DNA of 38,023 nt, taken from positions 1-38,023 of the IMG/VR virus record IMGVR_UViG_3300035670_000621. One strand, written 5' to 3'. The notes beneath the pieces were generated by a model, which worked only from the letters and a program-made list of their open reading frames with translations, did no database searches and was not told the origin of the DNA. This document shows, piece after piece, positions 29,565 through 37,644 of the stretch. The position numbers were made by a program, and so were the translations under genes. Positions within the stretch are counted from its first letter, which is position 1; the number at the start of each line of letters is the position of its first letter. This DNA comes from a virus.

Positions 29565-30002
29565 TCAGTCGATCGAGAACGACATCGTGTTCAAGGTCAC
29601 GCCCGTGCCAGTTGCGTTCAGCAACAGGACGGTGACCCCGAAGTCACACGCCGCGGTGCCGACCGTGTACCGCAGCTTGAGGTAGCGGTTGCACTTGTCG
29701 GTTGTACCGGCGGTCGCGCTGTTCAAGCGGATACGACCGACATACACGGTGTCGTCATTCGTGCCAGTGATCTGGGTGAAGGCTGCGCCCGTCAGGTCAG
29801 CGTAGGTGCTGTTGTCAGCACTGTCACGAACCTTGAGGTCAACCGTACCGCTCGCGCCGACCGTGCCCGCGTTGAAGATCACGATGGCTTCAGCAAAGCC
29901 AGCCGTGTCAATCGCCGAGGAGTCTTGGTCGATGCCCGTACCATAGTTGTCAGCCTTGAAGCCCATCACCACCTTGTGGTGGCTTGCAAAGTCCATCTGC
30001 AT
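29565..30002 (-). CDS. small beta-protein, possible capsid decoration, copy 1, 145 aa
   Basis: The ATG at 30002 is chosen because AAGGAG lies 8 bases upstream; the frame is open further but runs into the capsid gene. The protein (MQMDFASHHKVVMGFKADNY) shows AIVIFNAGTVGASGTVDLKV, RDSADNSTYADLTGAAFT, CNRYLKLRYTVGTAACDFGV and ends TVLLLNATGTG, the same plan as the two proteins further along. It directly follows the major capsid gene and precedes a terminator-like hairpin, so it is probably made in large amounts, as expected of a decoration or cement protein. Confidence 0.65.
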   Translation of the reverse strand: MQMDFASHHKVVMGFKADNYGTGIDQDSSAIDTAGFAEAIVIFNAGTVGASGTVDLKVRDSADNSTYADLTGAAFTQITGTNDDTVYVGRIRLNSATAGTTDKCNRYLKLRYTVGTAACDFGVTVLLLNATGTGVTLNTMSFSID

Positions 30003-30033
30003 TTGAGTGTCTCCTTGTTTAGTTGTTAGTGGA

Positions 30034-31242
30034 TCAGGCCGCGCTCGTGCCGGCGCAGAACGCTTCGGGATAACGCACGCCAACATCCACGGTCATACCA
30101 GCGAGGATCTGGGTCTGACGCTTGGTGAAGTTCGTGCCTTCGCGCGAAGCCGCGAGCACCATGGTGCCCCACTCCGCAACCATCGACGCGGCGAACGCGC
30201 CGAGGAGAATCTTGTCCGTCGGCATCTGGGTGCTGAGGACATAACGGTGACCGAGGATGCGCTCGATCTTCTGAGCGTCCACGAACGGACGGTTCTTGAA
30301 CTGGTTATCGTCGGTGTTGGTACCGGGATCAACCGTCTGGCGCAGCGACTTGAGCAGGTTCGGGTGCAAGGCCCACACGAACTCGCCCACGGTCTGGGCG
30401 TTGTCCTCGTAGAGCTTGTGCTCCATGTTGACCAAGTTGTTGTACGCGGTCGAAGCCGACAGCGTGCCAGCGGTCTCGGTGTTGATGCCCGAGGTGTTCA
30501 AGATGCCAGTCGGCTGACCAGCGGCACCCGTGCCGTTGAACACCGCAGCGTCGATCTTGAGACCGATGTCACGGGCCAACTGGGAACGAACCAACTGCTC
30601 CGCGCTCGGCGCGCCGAGCTCGATCAGGCGGTTCGACAAGGTGCACAACGCGAACACATCGTGCGGGTACAGGTCGATCTGGCCGAAGCTCATGTCACCG
30701 CTCGTCACGGCTTCCACTTCGCCAAGCCAGTACGCGGTCGTCGCGCCGGTCACCTTCGGGATCTGAACCGGCGAGCCGGTCAGGCCACCCATGCGCACGG
30801 TGCCAGCGTCATAAGCGACGACGGCGGCCTGCAACAGCGGGATGATCTGCGACGACATCACTTGGTTCGGGACGATGAAGCCGCCGAGGCTGTCAACCGT
30901 GGACACCATGTCCTTGGTCACAACCGCTGCGTCCATCGTGCCAGCAGCCGCGCTGCACATCTCGTATTCGAGCGGTGCGAACTTGGCGACATTGCCCTTC
31001 ATCAGGCCACCGATCAGCTTGGAGAAGGAGAACTCCTTCACTTCCTTGCTGTCCTGAGCCAGTCCCGGCACGGCAAAGCGTGCGGCCTTGGCTTCAACTT
31101 CACGACGCTGGGCATCCAGCTTCTCGTCGAGTTGCTTGGCGAGACGCTCACACAGGTCGGCGTCACGCTTGTCGAGGTTTGCCTTCAACTGGCCGATCAA
31201 CGCCTGTGACAGCGCATCGACCGAACGATCATTGATTTCCAT
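30034..31242 (-). CDS. major capsid protein, HK97 fold, 402 aa
   Basis: The first ~75 residues are a charged helical region (delta domain) rich in Lys/Glu/Arg (ANLDKRDADLCERLAKQLDE) that scaffolds assembly and is cut by the protease. The mature part has the HK97 signature phrases GGFIVPNQVMSSQIIPLLQA, VQIPKVTGATTAYWLGEVEA, FNGTGAAGQPTGILNTSGIN and FVWALHPNLLKSLRQ. It forms the icosahedral shell. The start at ATG 31242 has GAGGAA 6 bases upstream; the GTG at 31272 overlapping the protease stop lacks a ribosome-binding site. It is the centre of the head gene group. Confidence 0.92.
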   Translation of the reverse strand: MEINDRSVDALSQALIGQLKANLDKRDADLCERLAKQLDEKLDAQRREVEAKAARFAVPGLAQDSKEVKEFSFSKLIGGLMKGNVAKFAPLEYEMCSAAAGTMDAAVVTKDMVSTVDSLGGFIVPNQVMSSQIIPLLQAAVVAYDAGTVRMGGLTGSPVQIPKVTGATTAYWLGEVEAVTSGDMSFGQIDLYPHDVFALCTLSNRLIELGAPSAEQLVRSQLARDIGLKIDAAVFNGTGAAGQPTGILNTSGINTETAGTLSASTAYNNLVNMEHKLYEDNAQTVGEFVWALHPNLLKSLRQTVDPGTNTDDNQFKNRPFVDAQKIERILGHRYVLSTQMPTDKILLGAFAASMVAEWGTMVLAASREGTNFTKRQTQILAGMTVDVGVRYPEAFCAGTSAA

Positions 31243-31268
31243 TTTGAGTTCCTCTGCGGTCTTTGGTG

Positions 31269-33071
31269 TCACAGGCCGCGAGCAACGCGCTCGACGACCT
31301 GAGCGTAAAACGCCGCAGCGTCTACGCTTTTCGACGACCGCAGAGCGGTCGCCTGTTCGTGTTGCACCGTCACCGCTTTGGCGATGTCGGCTTGGTCGAG
31401 ACGCTTCTCCAGCGACTCAAGTGCAATCATGAGATCAGATAGCCGCTTGTCCAGCGCGGTGAGCTTCTTGCTCATCTCTTCGCCTTCGGGCTTCTCATCC
31501 ATCATGCTCTCTTCGACTTCGATTTCCGTCTCGGTCTCCACTTCCATCTTCGTCAAGGTCGAGAACTTGTGAGCCACGAAGACATCCGTCTCCTCGTACT
31601 CACCGCCCTCCATCTCCTTGTAGATCTTGATCATGGCCGCGGGATCTTCGCTCGTGCCCTCGACCGAGAAGTCCGAGTTCGGCACCTCGATCTTGCCGTT
31701 CGTCTCGATGTCCACGATCTCGCCCACGGCCATGCCACCGCTCGAATCCCAAGTCACGAAGTCGCCGACCTTCAGTTCATCAGGCGCGGCCTTCGTCTTC
31801 GTACCACAACCGCACGCGCTCTTGTCCGCCGAGGCCGTGCCTTCACGGCACATCGAGTAGGCGACCGCGACCACTTGGTCGATCTTCCACTCGGGGTGTT
31901 CCTCGATGAGCTTGGGGATCTTCGACGACACGCACTCTTGTAGCGGGTCGGCGGCGGTCACGGGTGCGTCGCTCTTCGTGCTCTTCTTCATCGGATCAAA
32001 GGCCCAGTTCTTCAGCGAGATGTCACGCTTCGAGATCGGGCACGCCTCGCTGACGGGCTCACCCTGCTCCATGTTCTTCATGCGCGCGATGAACGAGATG
32101 GTGCGCTTCGCATCCTCGATGAGGTCAGCGTCCCAGTTCTCCTTCGCGGTCTCCAACAAGCGCAGGTTGCGCTTGATCACCGCGTCGGCATCGACGCTCG
32201 CCTTGCGGCTGCACTCGTTCTCGTCCCAAGCCTTGAGCTCCGACGCGCTCATGTTCACGCTCTCGCGCCACGCCGTGTAGGTCGCGTCGAGTTCGGCCTG
32301 ATCGACCTTGACCACCGCGCCCAGTGCGAACGAACGACGAGCCGGCGTGATGCTGGCGACGCTGCGCAGGAGTTGATCGGCAAGCGCACGACCGATCGCG
32401 CCACGCTTGACCATGTCATCCATCGCAGCCACGATCGGCTCGCTCGCGCCCTTTGAGAGCAGCGCGTTCGGGTTCGCTGGGATGGTGCAGTTCGAGAGCT
32501 CAAGTTGCTGCTGCTCTTCGTACAGCACGCCGTAAGGGCCGAGCCCGAGCTCCTTGCGTTCGGCCTCGTTCTTCGGCTTGTAGGCGCGCGTCGGCACGAA
32601 GCCCACGCTCACGGCACGCAGACCGCCCTCGTCAATCATCCGAAGCACGGCCTCGCTGACGGGATTCGCCTGCTCCGTGAAGTAGGAGATCGACTCACGC
32701 AGCACGGGCCGTCCGCTCTCGTTCTCCATAGTCCAGTCGTGCACGCGACCGATCGGGAAGCTGTCCGAGTCGTGGCCCCACAGCGCGACAGGGTTGGCCT
32801 TGAACTGGTCGAACTTCCACCCACGCACGCGGATGATGTCGCCCATGCGGTCTTGCGTCTCGTCCGATGCGATGAAGCGACGAGTCCGAGAGCCGTCGTC
32901 CATCTTCACCACGGGCGCAGCCACGCCGCGCACATGGATCGCGCTCGTGTCCGTCTTGATCGCGTAGATGTCATCGAGCTTCGCGCCGGCCAACTCCGAA
33001 TCCGTGGCGATGCCATTGAGGATTCGTGCGGCAAGCTGCGCGACTTCGCTGTTCTTGATCAGGATGTCCAT
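31269..33071 (-). CDS. prohead protease polyprotein with Tudor-like and coiled-coil parts, 600 aa
   Basis: Residues ~45-210 are an HK97-type serine protease: RFIASDETQDRMGDII, LWGHD (His100), RAVSVGF (Ser155) and LELSNCTIPANPNAL. About residues 265-340 form a helical block (SVNMSASELKAWDENECSRK). About 378-411 hold ECVSSKIPKLIEEHPEWKID and QVVAVAYSMCREG, a motif I remember from other phage capsid genes. About 433-509 look like an HVA1/Tudor-type beta-barrel (LKVGDFVTWDSSGGMAVGEI; HKFSTLTKM). The end is an acidic stretch and a coiled coil (LTALDKRLSDLMIALESLEK) that may act as scaffold. It cleaves the capsid delta domain and itself. HK97 protease is only about 225 aa. Confidence 0.85.
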   Translation of the reverse strand: MDILIKNSEVAQLAARILNGIATDSELAGAKLDDIYAIKTDTSAIHVRGVAAPVVKMDDGSRTRRFIASDETQDRMGDIIRVRGWKFDQFKANPVALWGHDSDSFPIGRVHDWTMENESGRPVLRESISYFTEQANPVSEAVLRMIDEGGLRAVSVGFVPTRAYKPKNEAERKELGLGPYGVLYEEQQQLELSNCTIPANPNALLSKGASEPIVAAMDDMVKRGAIGRALADQLLRSVASITPARRSFALGAVVKVDQAELDATYTAWRESVNMSASELKAWDENECSRKASVDADAVIKRNLRLLETAKENWDADLIEDAKRTISFIARMKNMEQGEPVSEACPISKRDISLKNWAFDPMKKSTKSDAPVTAADPLQECVSSKIPKLIEEHPEWKIDQVVAVAYSMCREGTASADKSACGCGTKTKAAPDELKVGDFVTWDSSGGMAVGEIVDIETNGKIEVPNSDFSVEGTSEDPAAMIKIYKEMEGGEYEETDVFVAHKFSTLTKMEVETETEIEVEESMMDEKPEGEEMSKKLTALDKRLSDLMIALESLEKRLDQADIAKAVTVQHEQATALRSSKSVDAAAFYAQVVERVARGL

Positions 33072-33074
33072 GGT

Positions 33075-35501
33075 TTAGTCCAGAGGTGCCAGCACGCAGC
33101 GGCAGTTGATGGTCTCTTCGGGCGCACCTTGCGGGTCGTTCGGGAAGCGTAGGTTCGGCGCGAACGCCTCGCCGGGCTTCCGAATCTCGCCGTCGAGCGC
33201 GAGATGCGAAGGACGAGTGGTGGCATCGTTCGACGACACCCACTGGATCTTCGTGACTCCCGCGCTCTCGTACTCTTGGAACGCCGCGCTGTTATACGCC
33301 TTGCCAGTCTCGGTGCGCGCGATGGTGAGCGCACGCGATTCCTTAGACCCGAAGACCGAGGCCAAGTCTTCGTCGAGCTCAGGCAGCACCTCGTTGATGC
33401 TGCTGGCGATCTCGCTTGTGGTCGTCGGGGAACTGAGCGTGACCATCATCTTGTCGCGGATCTCGGCGGCTAGCCGCGAGTTCACGCCCTCGACGATCTG
33501 GGCGCGCTGCTCGGCGATCATCCGAACGATGCGCGGGTCGGTCACTTCCAGTTGCACACCGCCGATCAGCTCGGCGGTATCGGCCAAGCCGTCGCGCCAA
33601 GTCGCCGTGATGTTCGCCGAGATGAGCTCGTCAAGCTGACGCTCCCACTCCTCCTTGTTCAGCAGGAGGTACAGCTCGACATCGCGCTCTGTCCACGCCT
33701 TCGTGGTGATCGACTTCTGAGCCGTCGGGCCAGCCTCGGCAAACTCACGCAGCTTGGCCTTTTGCGCGCGCTCGTAACGGCGGAACCAAGTCAGCACATC
33801 CGCGGCCAGCCGACGCTCGGCTGCATCCAGCGTCTTCTTGTAGATCGACTCAGCGAACGCGATGCGCTCTTCGCGGGTATCGAATCGCTTGGACGCGCGG
33901 CTCTTCACGGCCTCGGCCACAGGCTGCATCGTCGCTGACGCACCGCCGAGGATCTGGTTGGCCTGAGTGATCGAGATACTCGGGAACGCCGCGTTGATCA
34001 GGGCCGCACCGCTGGACTGCGACAGCGAGCCCTGAGCTACTTGGCTGATGATCAGGAGCAACGACTCGACCTGTGCACCGTTCAGGCCAGCCGATGCAGC
34101 AGTAGCCGCCGTAGCGGGTTCCTCGGCCGGCGCGGTCGGTGCCGCCGGCACCACGGTCTGAGGCTGGACGCTCGTGTCCTCGCCTGTGTTCGTGTCGTTG
34201 ACCGCGAACACTTGGTTGCTCATCGGCGTGAACACCGTGTTGGCCGACTCGACGGTCTCGACTTCGAGGCCCAGCATCTTGGCCGAGTCATTGAAGCTCA
34301 AGCCCACGCCATAGGCCGCGAGCTCCGCAGCCAGCTTGAACTTGGCCGAGTGGTCTTCTTGCAGCGCGGTGATACCAGAGAAGTCGAAGCTGATGTAACA
34401 GCCGGCGAGCCGAGGGTCTTCGAGACGCGACAACAGATGGCTGTTGATCTTCTCGGCCACGCTGTCGAGGTAGCCCTTCACGCCTTGCCAGAACTGGCGG
34501 TAGGCTTCGGTCACATTGTTGTAGGTCGCCGTGTCGTAGTTCCCGATGACCGGCGGCGGCACCTGAAGGATCGAGCACACCGTGTCGCGCACCCAGTTGA
34601 GGGTCTCGCGCTGCATCATGTCCTTCGGGGTCGCGGGGTTCGGGACGATGTTCACCTTGCCCGTCACCACCTTGAAGCCGCCGACAACATCGGGATCCTT
34701 GACGGCTTCGTTCACCGATTCTTGGAGGCGGTACTCCTCCTCGTTGGACATCCCGTCCTCGTAGTTGAGGAACGCGCCGGGGCCACCGCCGCGCATCACG
34801 GCTTCCTGATAACGCTCGGCTTGGAAGCCGACCGAGATCACACGCAGCGCGGCTTCAAGAGGCGAGAGCCCGCGCATCGGGTCGCCCGGGTTGTAGTCGT
34901 AGAAGTGGACGGTCGAGGCAACGGGGAAGGTCGGCGGCACCGCGCCGTTCGCAGCGTACTGCACCGCAGTGATGCGGCCCGTGTACTGGTCGCGTGCGTC
35001 CTCGACGATGTCGCCGATCACAGGCACGATGACCGTCGGCAGCGGGATCGGTGCCCGAGCATCCACGCTCGGGGAGATCGGCTTGCCCTCCGAATCCATC
35101 AGGAACCACCAGTCCTCACCGCTTAACTTGCGGTGCGTCATGCCGGCGGCTAGCAGATCAGGCAGACCCATGTCAGGGTTCGGCATCTCGAAGAGCTTGC
35201 GAATCGGGTGCTCTTCGCCGACCTCTTGCGCGTCCTCGTCGGCAGATTCCCAGATGTTCAATGGCACCTGACGCACGGCCTCGGTCAACGCCTGTACGCA
35301 CGCGTACACCACCCACGAATCCGACAATGGATCCTCGACCTCGTCACGCCCGCCGGGCGTGCTACGCGCCAGACCGATCTGACGCAGCAACGAGTCCATC
35401 GACTTGCCGATGCCCGAGGTCTCGACCTTCTCAAAGGTGAGGCCAGTGCCGGGCATACGCTTGAACGGAGACGGTCTACGCTTGCTGCTCACGGGTATCA
35501 T
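33075..35501 (-). CDS. portal protein fused to a MuF-type head protein, 808 aa
   Basis: Residues ~30-435 are an HK97-type portal: WVVYACVQALTEAVRQVPLN, DYNPGDPMRGLSPLEAALRV, RGGGPGAFLNYEDGMSNEEE, LNWVRDTVCSILQVPPPVIG and YNNVTEAYRQFW. A Pro/Ala/Thr-rich linker (~445-472) leads to a long helical part (~475-690). The last ~115 residues are MuF-like: ALTIARTETGKAYNSAAFQE, RPSHLALDG and ETINCRCVLAPLD. The portal forms the DNA channel; MuF proteins (SPP1 gp7, Mu gpF) sit inside the head and are usually separate genes. It starts at ATG 35501, close to a divergent frame at 35511. Confidence 0.88.
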   Translation of the reverse strand: MIPVSSKRRPSPFKRMPGTGLTFEKVETSGIGKSMDSLLRQIGLARSTPGGRDEVEDPLSDSWVVYACVQALTEAVRQVPLNIWESADEDAQEVGEEHPIRKLFEMPNPDMGLPDLLAAGMTHRKLSGEDWWFLMDSEGKPISPSVDARAPIPLPTVIVPVIGDIVEDARDQYTGRITAVQYAANGAVPPTFPVASTVHFYDYNPGDPMRGLSPLEAALRVISVGFQAERYQEAVMRGGGPGAFLNYEDGMSNEEEYRLQESVNEAVKDPDVVGGFKVVTGKVNIVPNPATPKDMMQRETLNWVRDTVCSILQVPPPVIGNYDTATYNNVTEAYRQFWQGVKGYLDSVAEKINSHLLSRLEDPRLAGCYISFDFSGITALQEDHSAKFKLAAELAAYGVGLSFNDSAKMLGLEVETVESANTVFTPMSNQVFAVNDTNTGEDTSVQPQTVVPAAPTAPAEEPATAATAASAGLNGAQVESLLLIISQVAQGSLSQSSGAALINAAFPSISITQANQILGGASATMQPVAEAVKSRASKRFDTREERIAFAESIYKKTLDAAERRLAADVLTWFRRYERAQKAKLREFAEAGPTAQKSITTKAWTERDVELYLLLNKEEWERQLDELISANITATWRDGLADTAELIGGVQLEVTDPRIVRMIAEQRAQIVEGVNSRLAAEIRDKMMVTLSSPTTTSEIASSINEVLPELDEDLASVFGSKESRALTIARTETGKAYNSAAFQEYESAGVTKIQWVSSNDATTRPSHLALDGEIRKPGEAFAPNLRFPNDPQGAPEETINCRCVLAPLD

Positions 35502-35510
35502 CCTCCCACA

Positions 35511-35753
35511 GTGTCCAAGCCTCGTCGTGGTCGTATGCTTGAGAGTTCATCAGCCAAAGCTGGGGACGCTCTCGTCGTCGTCACGGCAAGACTTCACAAG
35601 TCTACCTACAGCGCGTTGTTCGCCATCGCCACGAATCACCGCATCAAGCCAAGCGTCCTTATTCGTCGTGCGCTGGAGGAGGTAGTCCGATCCTCTTTCG
35701 GTACAACTCGGCCTCCCGCTCACCGAGCCGAGTCAAAGTCGTCGAGAGAATGA
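35511..35753 (+). CDS. ribbon-helix-helix (CopG/Arc-like) protein on the opposite strand, 80 aa
   Basis: The frame reads GTG at 35511 (VSKPRRGRMLESSSAKAGDA at the start). The part LVVVTARLHKSTYSALFAIA then TNHRIKPSVLIRRALEEVV has the order of a ribbon-helix-helix DNA-binding domain: a beta-strand with basic residues, a helix, a turn with a KPS cap and a second helix. The N- and C-termini are basic. It runs opposite to all surrounding head genes, starts 9 bases from the portal start and its end overlaps the end of the 35659-35907 gene. No ribosome-binding site is clear; GTG 35511 or ATG 35535 are both possible. It could regulate late transcription. Confidence 0.5.
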   Translation: MSKPRRGRMLESSSAKAGDALVVVTARLHKSTYSALFAIATNHRIKPSVLIRRALEEVVRSSFGTTRPPAHRAESKSSRE

Positions 35754-35907
35754 TGCCGCCCTCTGGGTCACCACACACGCCGAAGATGATCCAGCCGCGC
35801 TCGACGAGCGTGAACAACTGGTTCGGGCTAAGTTGATCCGCGTCGCCAGCATCGACGAGAAGCAGATGCGGTAGCAGGAAGTGATCGGGTGTCGTCGGGT
35901 TTCTCAT
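35659..35907 (-). CDS. hypothetical small protein between terminase and portal, 82 aa
   Basis: Starts MRNPTTPDHFLLPHLLLVDA and continues LFTLVERGWIIFGVCGDPEG, then LTRLGEREAELYRKRIG. The end has the LTxLGExEAxxYR style of a winged-helix C-terminal strand/helix, but it is too short to be sure. Its last 95 bases overlap the opposite-strand ribbon-helix-helix frame. It lies between terminase and portal, where small head completion proteins often sit. The 157 bases between it and the portal (35502-35658) hold no leftward gene. Confidence 0.5.
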   Translation of the reverse strand: MRNPTTPDHFLLPHLLLVDAGDADQLSPNQLFTLVERGWIIFGVCGDPEGGIILSTTLTRLGEREAELYRKRIGLPPPAHDE

Positions 35908-35991
35908 CGCGCCCTCGTGCGTGAATCATCAGGCGTGCACGCGCTGCCAGATTCACGGTGAGCGGACACGCGGGCGAGACTACCAAAGTTG

Positions 35992-37644
35992 TCAGCGACC
36001 GCGACGAAGCACACTCAGGCCAGACTTCGGCACGACCGCGAAGCCCGGCTTGTTCGACGCGCCACGCGAGAGTCCGATGATCGCTGAGTCCCACTGGTCA
36101 GGGCTTCGACCGTACCGCTCGCGCAGGCCGTCCTTGCCGTCGTCTCGATGCAACGCGATGCGCGTGCCCTTCGCGCTGTCCTCGAACTCATAGCGCGCCC
36201 ACTGCGACTGCCGCCACAACTCGTTGTACTTCTCGGGGATCTTGATCTTGCGCTCTTCGAGGAGACGCTTGGCGACCCAGTGTAGTTCGCTCTTGCGGTC
36301 GCTGAAGATCATCTGGCCGGTAATCTCCTTCCAGTCGTACTTCGCAGCAGAGCCGAAGTCCACGCCGTCCACATAGAAGCCGAGCTGCTTCAAGCGATCC
36401 AGCACGCCAGCACCCATGCCGACCGAGTCGATGTGGATGTTGCGCGCGGGGATCATCTCGCCCTTGTAGCCCCACGACTTAGCGAGCTCGACGATCTTGT
36501 TCGCCGTCGCCATCAAGTCAGGCAACCGCCACGCGACCTGTTCTTTCAGGACACCATTTGCCCAGAGCGTTGCCACCGATTCGTCGCTGCCCTGCCGCGC
36601 AACATCTACGCCGAGGTGCAACTGGCTCGCGCTCGTCACTTCGCCGAGCTCTGCATCGAGGGCCGCGACCAGCATCCCCTTGGTGACGAAGCGACGCTCA
36701 AGACTTTGCTCGGGGAACTTGCCCAACACATAGGCTGACCAGAGCGGTGAGTCCGCGCCCCACTCCATGCGCATCTGATCCACCCACTCCTTGTCCGCAA
36801 GCCAGTCGGGCGCGATGTGGAAGGAGTCGTAGGGCACAGGGTCTGCGCCATCATCCTCACACGCCGAGATCCTGATGCGATGCCAGCGCGTGCCGTTCCT
36901 GAACGAGCGCGCGAAGAAGTGATCCGAGTCTGCGTCGATCGTCGGGTTCGCCGTCAGCAGCACATGGACATTCGGGCCAGAGAGCGAGCCCTCGATGGCA
37001 CGATACACCGCGTCGTCCACGCCGGCGGCTTCGTCGATCACGACCACTAGACGCTTGTCACCAAGCTGCGCCTCGCGCTTGAGCCGCTCGACATCCACCT
37101 CGTCGGCGTCGTTCTCTTCGATGTCCACATCGTCAGGCAACCGCACGCCAGCGTGCCAACCTTGGAAGCGGTCGGGCGAGTTGGTTGCGATACCGAGCGC
37201 GTAGTGCTCGGGCGCGATCGACAATCGGATCGTGCCGAGCTCGCCGGGCAACGCAGGCCAGCGCGTCTTCGCCTTTGACCACATCGAGCCGATGCGCTGC
37301 CACAACACATCGCGCACCTGTCGGCCCGTCGGCGCGGTCGTCAGCACCACGCACTTGCTCGTGTAGATGAATGAGAGCACGGCCAGTGCCCCAGTCTCAG
37401 TCTTGCCGGCCTTACGACCAGAGCGCACCGTCACGAACCGCTTGGTAGATAACTGCTGCATGATCTCGCGCTGCGCTGCCCAGAGCCGCGCGCCAAAGAC
37501 CTTCTTGCAGAGCTTCGACTCCTGACCGCGGAACTCCTCGAACATGGCTTCGCCTTCTCGAAGGTTGTGCAGCTTGCCAACTTCGAGGAGCGATTCGAGG
37601 AGCAGCAGGCGCGTCTCCTCGTCATGTACGAGCGGCTCCCTCAA
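35992..37644 (-). CDS. terL: terminase large subunit, 550 aa
   Basis: The ATPase half has Walker A SGRKAGKTE (75-83), Walker B LVVVIDEA (199-206) and the coupling TAN (231-233). The nuclease half has GVDVARQGSDES (Asp347), HIDSVGMGAG (Asp406) and DQWDSAIIG (Asp516/Asp519), the metal-binding aspartates of the RNase H-like domain. It pumps DNA into the head and cuts it. An acidic insertion (PDDVDIEENDADEVDVERLK, about 170-189) lies between the Walker motifs. The start is taken as TTG at 37644, overlapping the upstream TGA, with GGAG 5 bases before it; no in-frame ATG lies close by. No small terminase gene was seen in the window. Confidence 0.92.
   Translation of the reverse strand: MREPLVHDEETRLLLLESLLEVGKLHNLREGEAMFEEFRGQESKLCKKVFGARLWAAQREIMQQLSTKRFVTVRSGRKAGKTETGALAVLSFIYTSKCVVLTTAPTGRQVRDVLWQRIGSMWSKAKTRWPALPGELGTIRLSIAPEHYALGIATNSPDRFQGWHAGVRLPDDVDIEENDADEVDVERLKREAQLGDKRLVVVIDEAAGVDDAVYRAIEGSLSGPNVHVLLTANPTIDADSDHFFARSFRNGTRWHRIRISACEDDGADPVPYDSFHIAPDWLADKEWVDQMRMEWGADSPLWSAYVLGKFPEQSLERRFVTKGMLVAALDAELGEVTSASQLHLGVDVARQGSDESVATLWANGVLKEQVAWRLPDLMATANKIVELAKSWGYKGEMIPARNIHIDSVGMGAGVLDRLKQLGFYVDGVDFGSAAKYDWKEITGQMIFSDRKSELHWVAKRLLEERKIKIPEKYNELWRQSQWARYEFEDSAKGTRIALHRDDGKDGLRERYGRSPDQWDSAIIGLSRGASNKPGFAVVPKSGLSVLRRGR

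Noticed and set aside
30007-31209. Rightward 400-codon frame over the major capsid gene
   Set aside because: It lies opposite a clear HK97 capsid protein; its composition (Arg/His/Val-rich) is typical of an antisense artefact.
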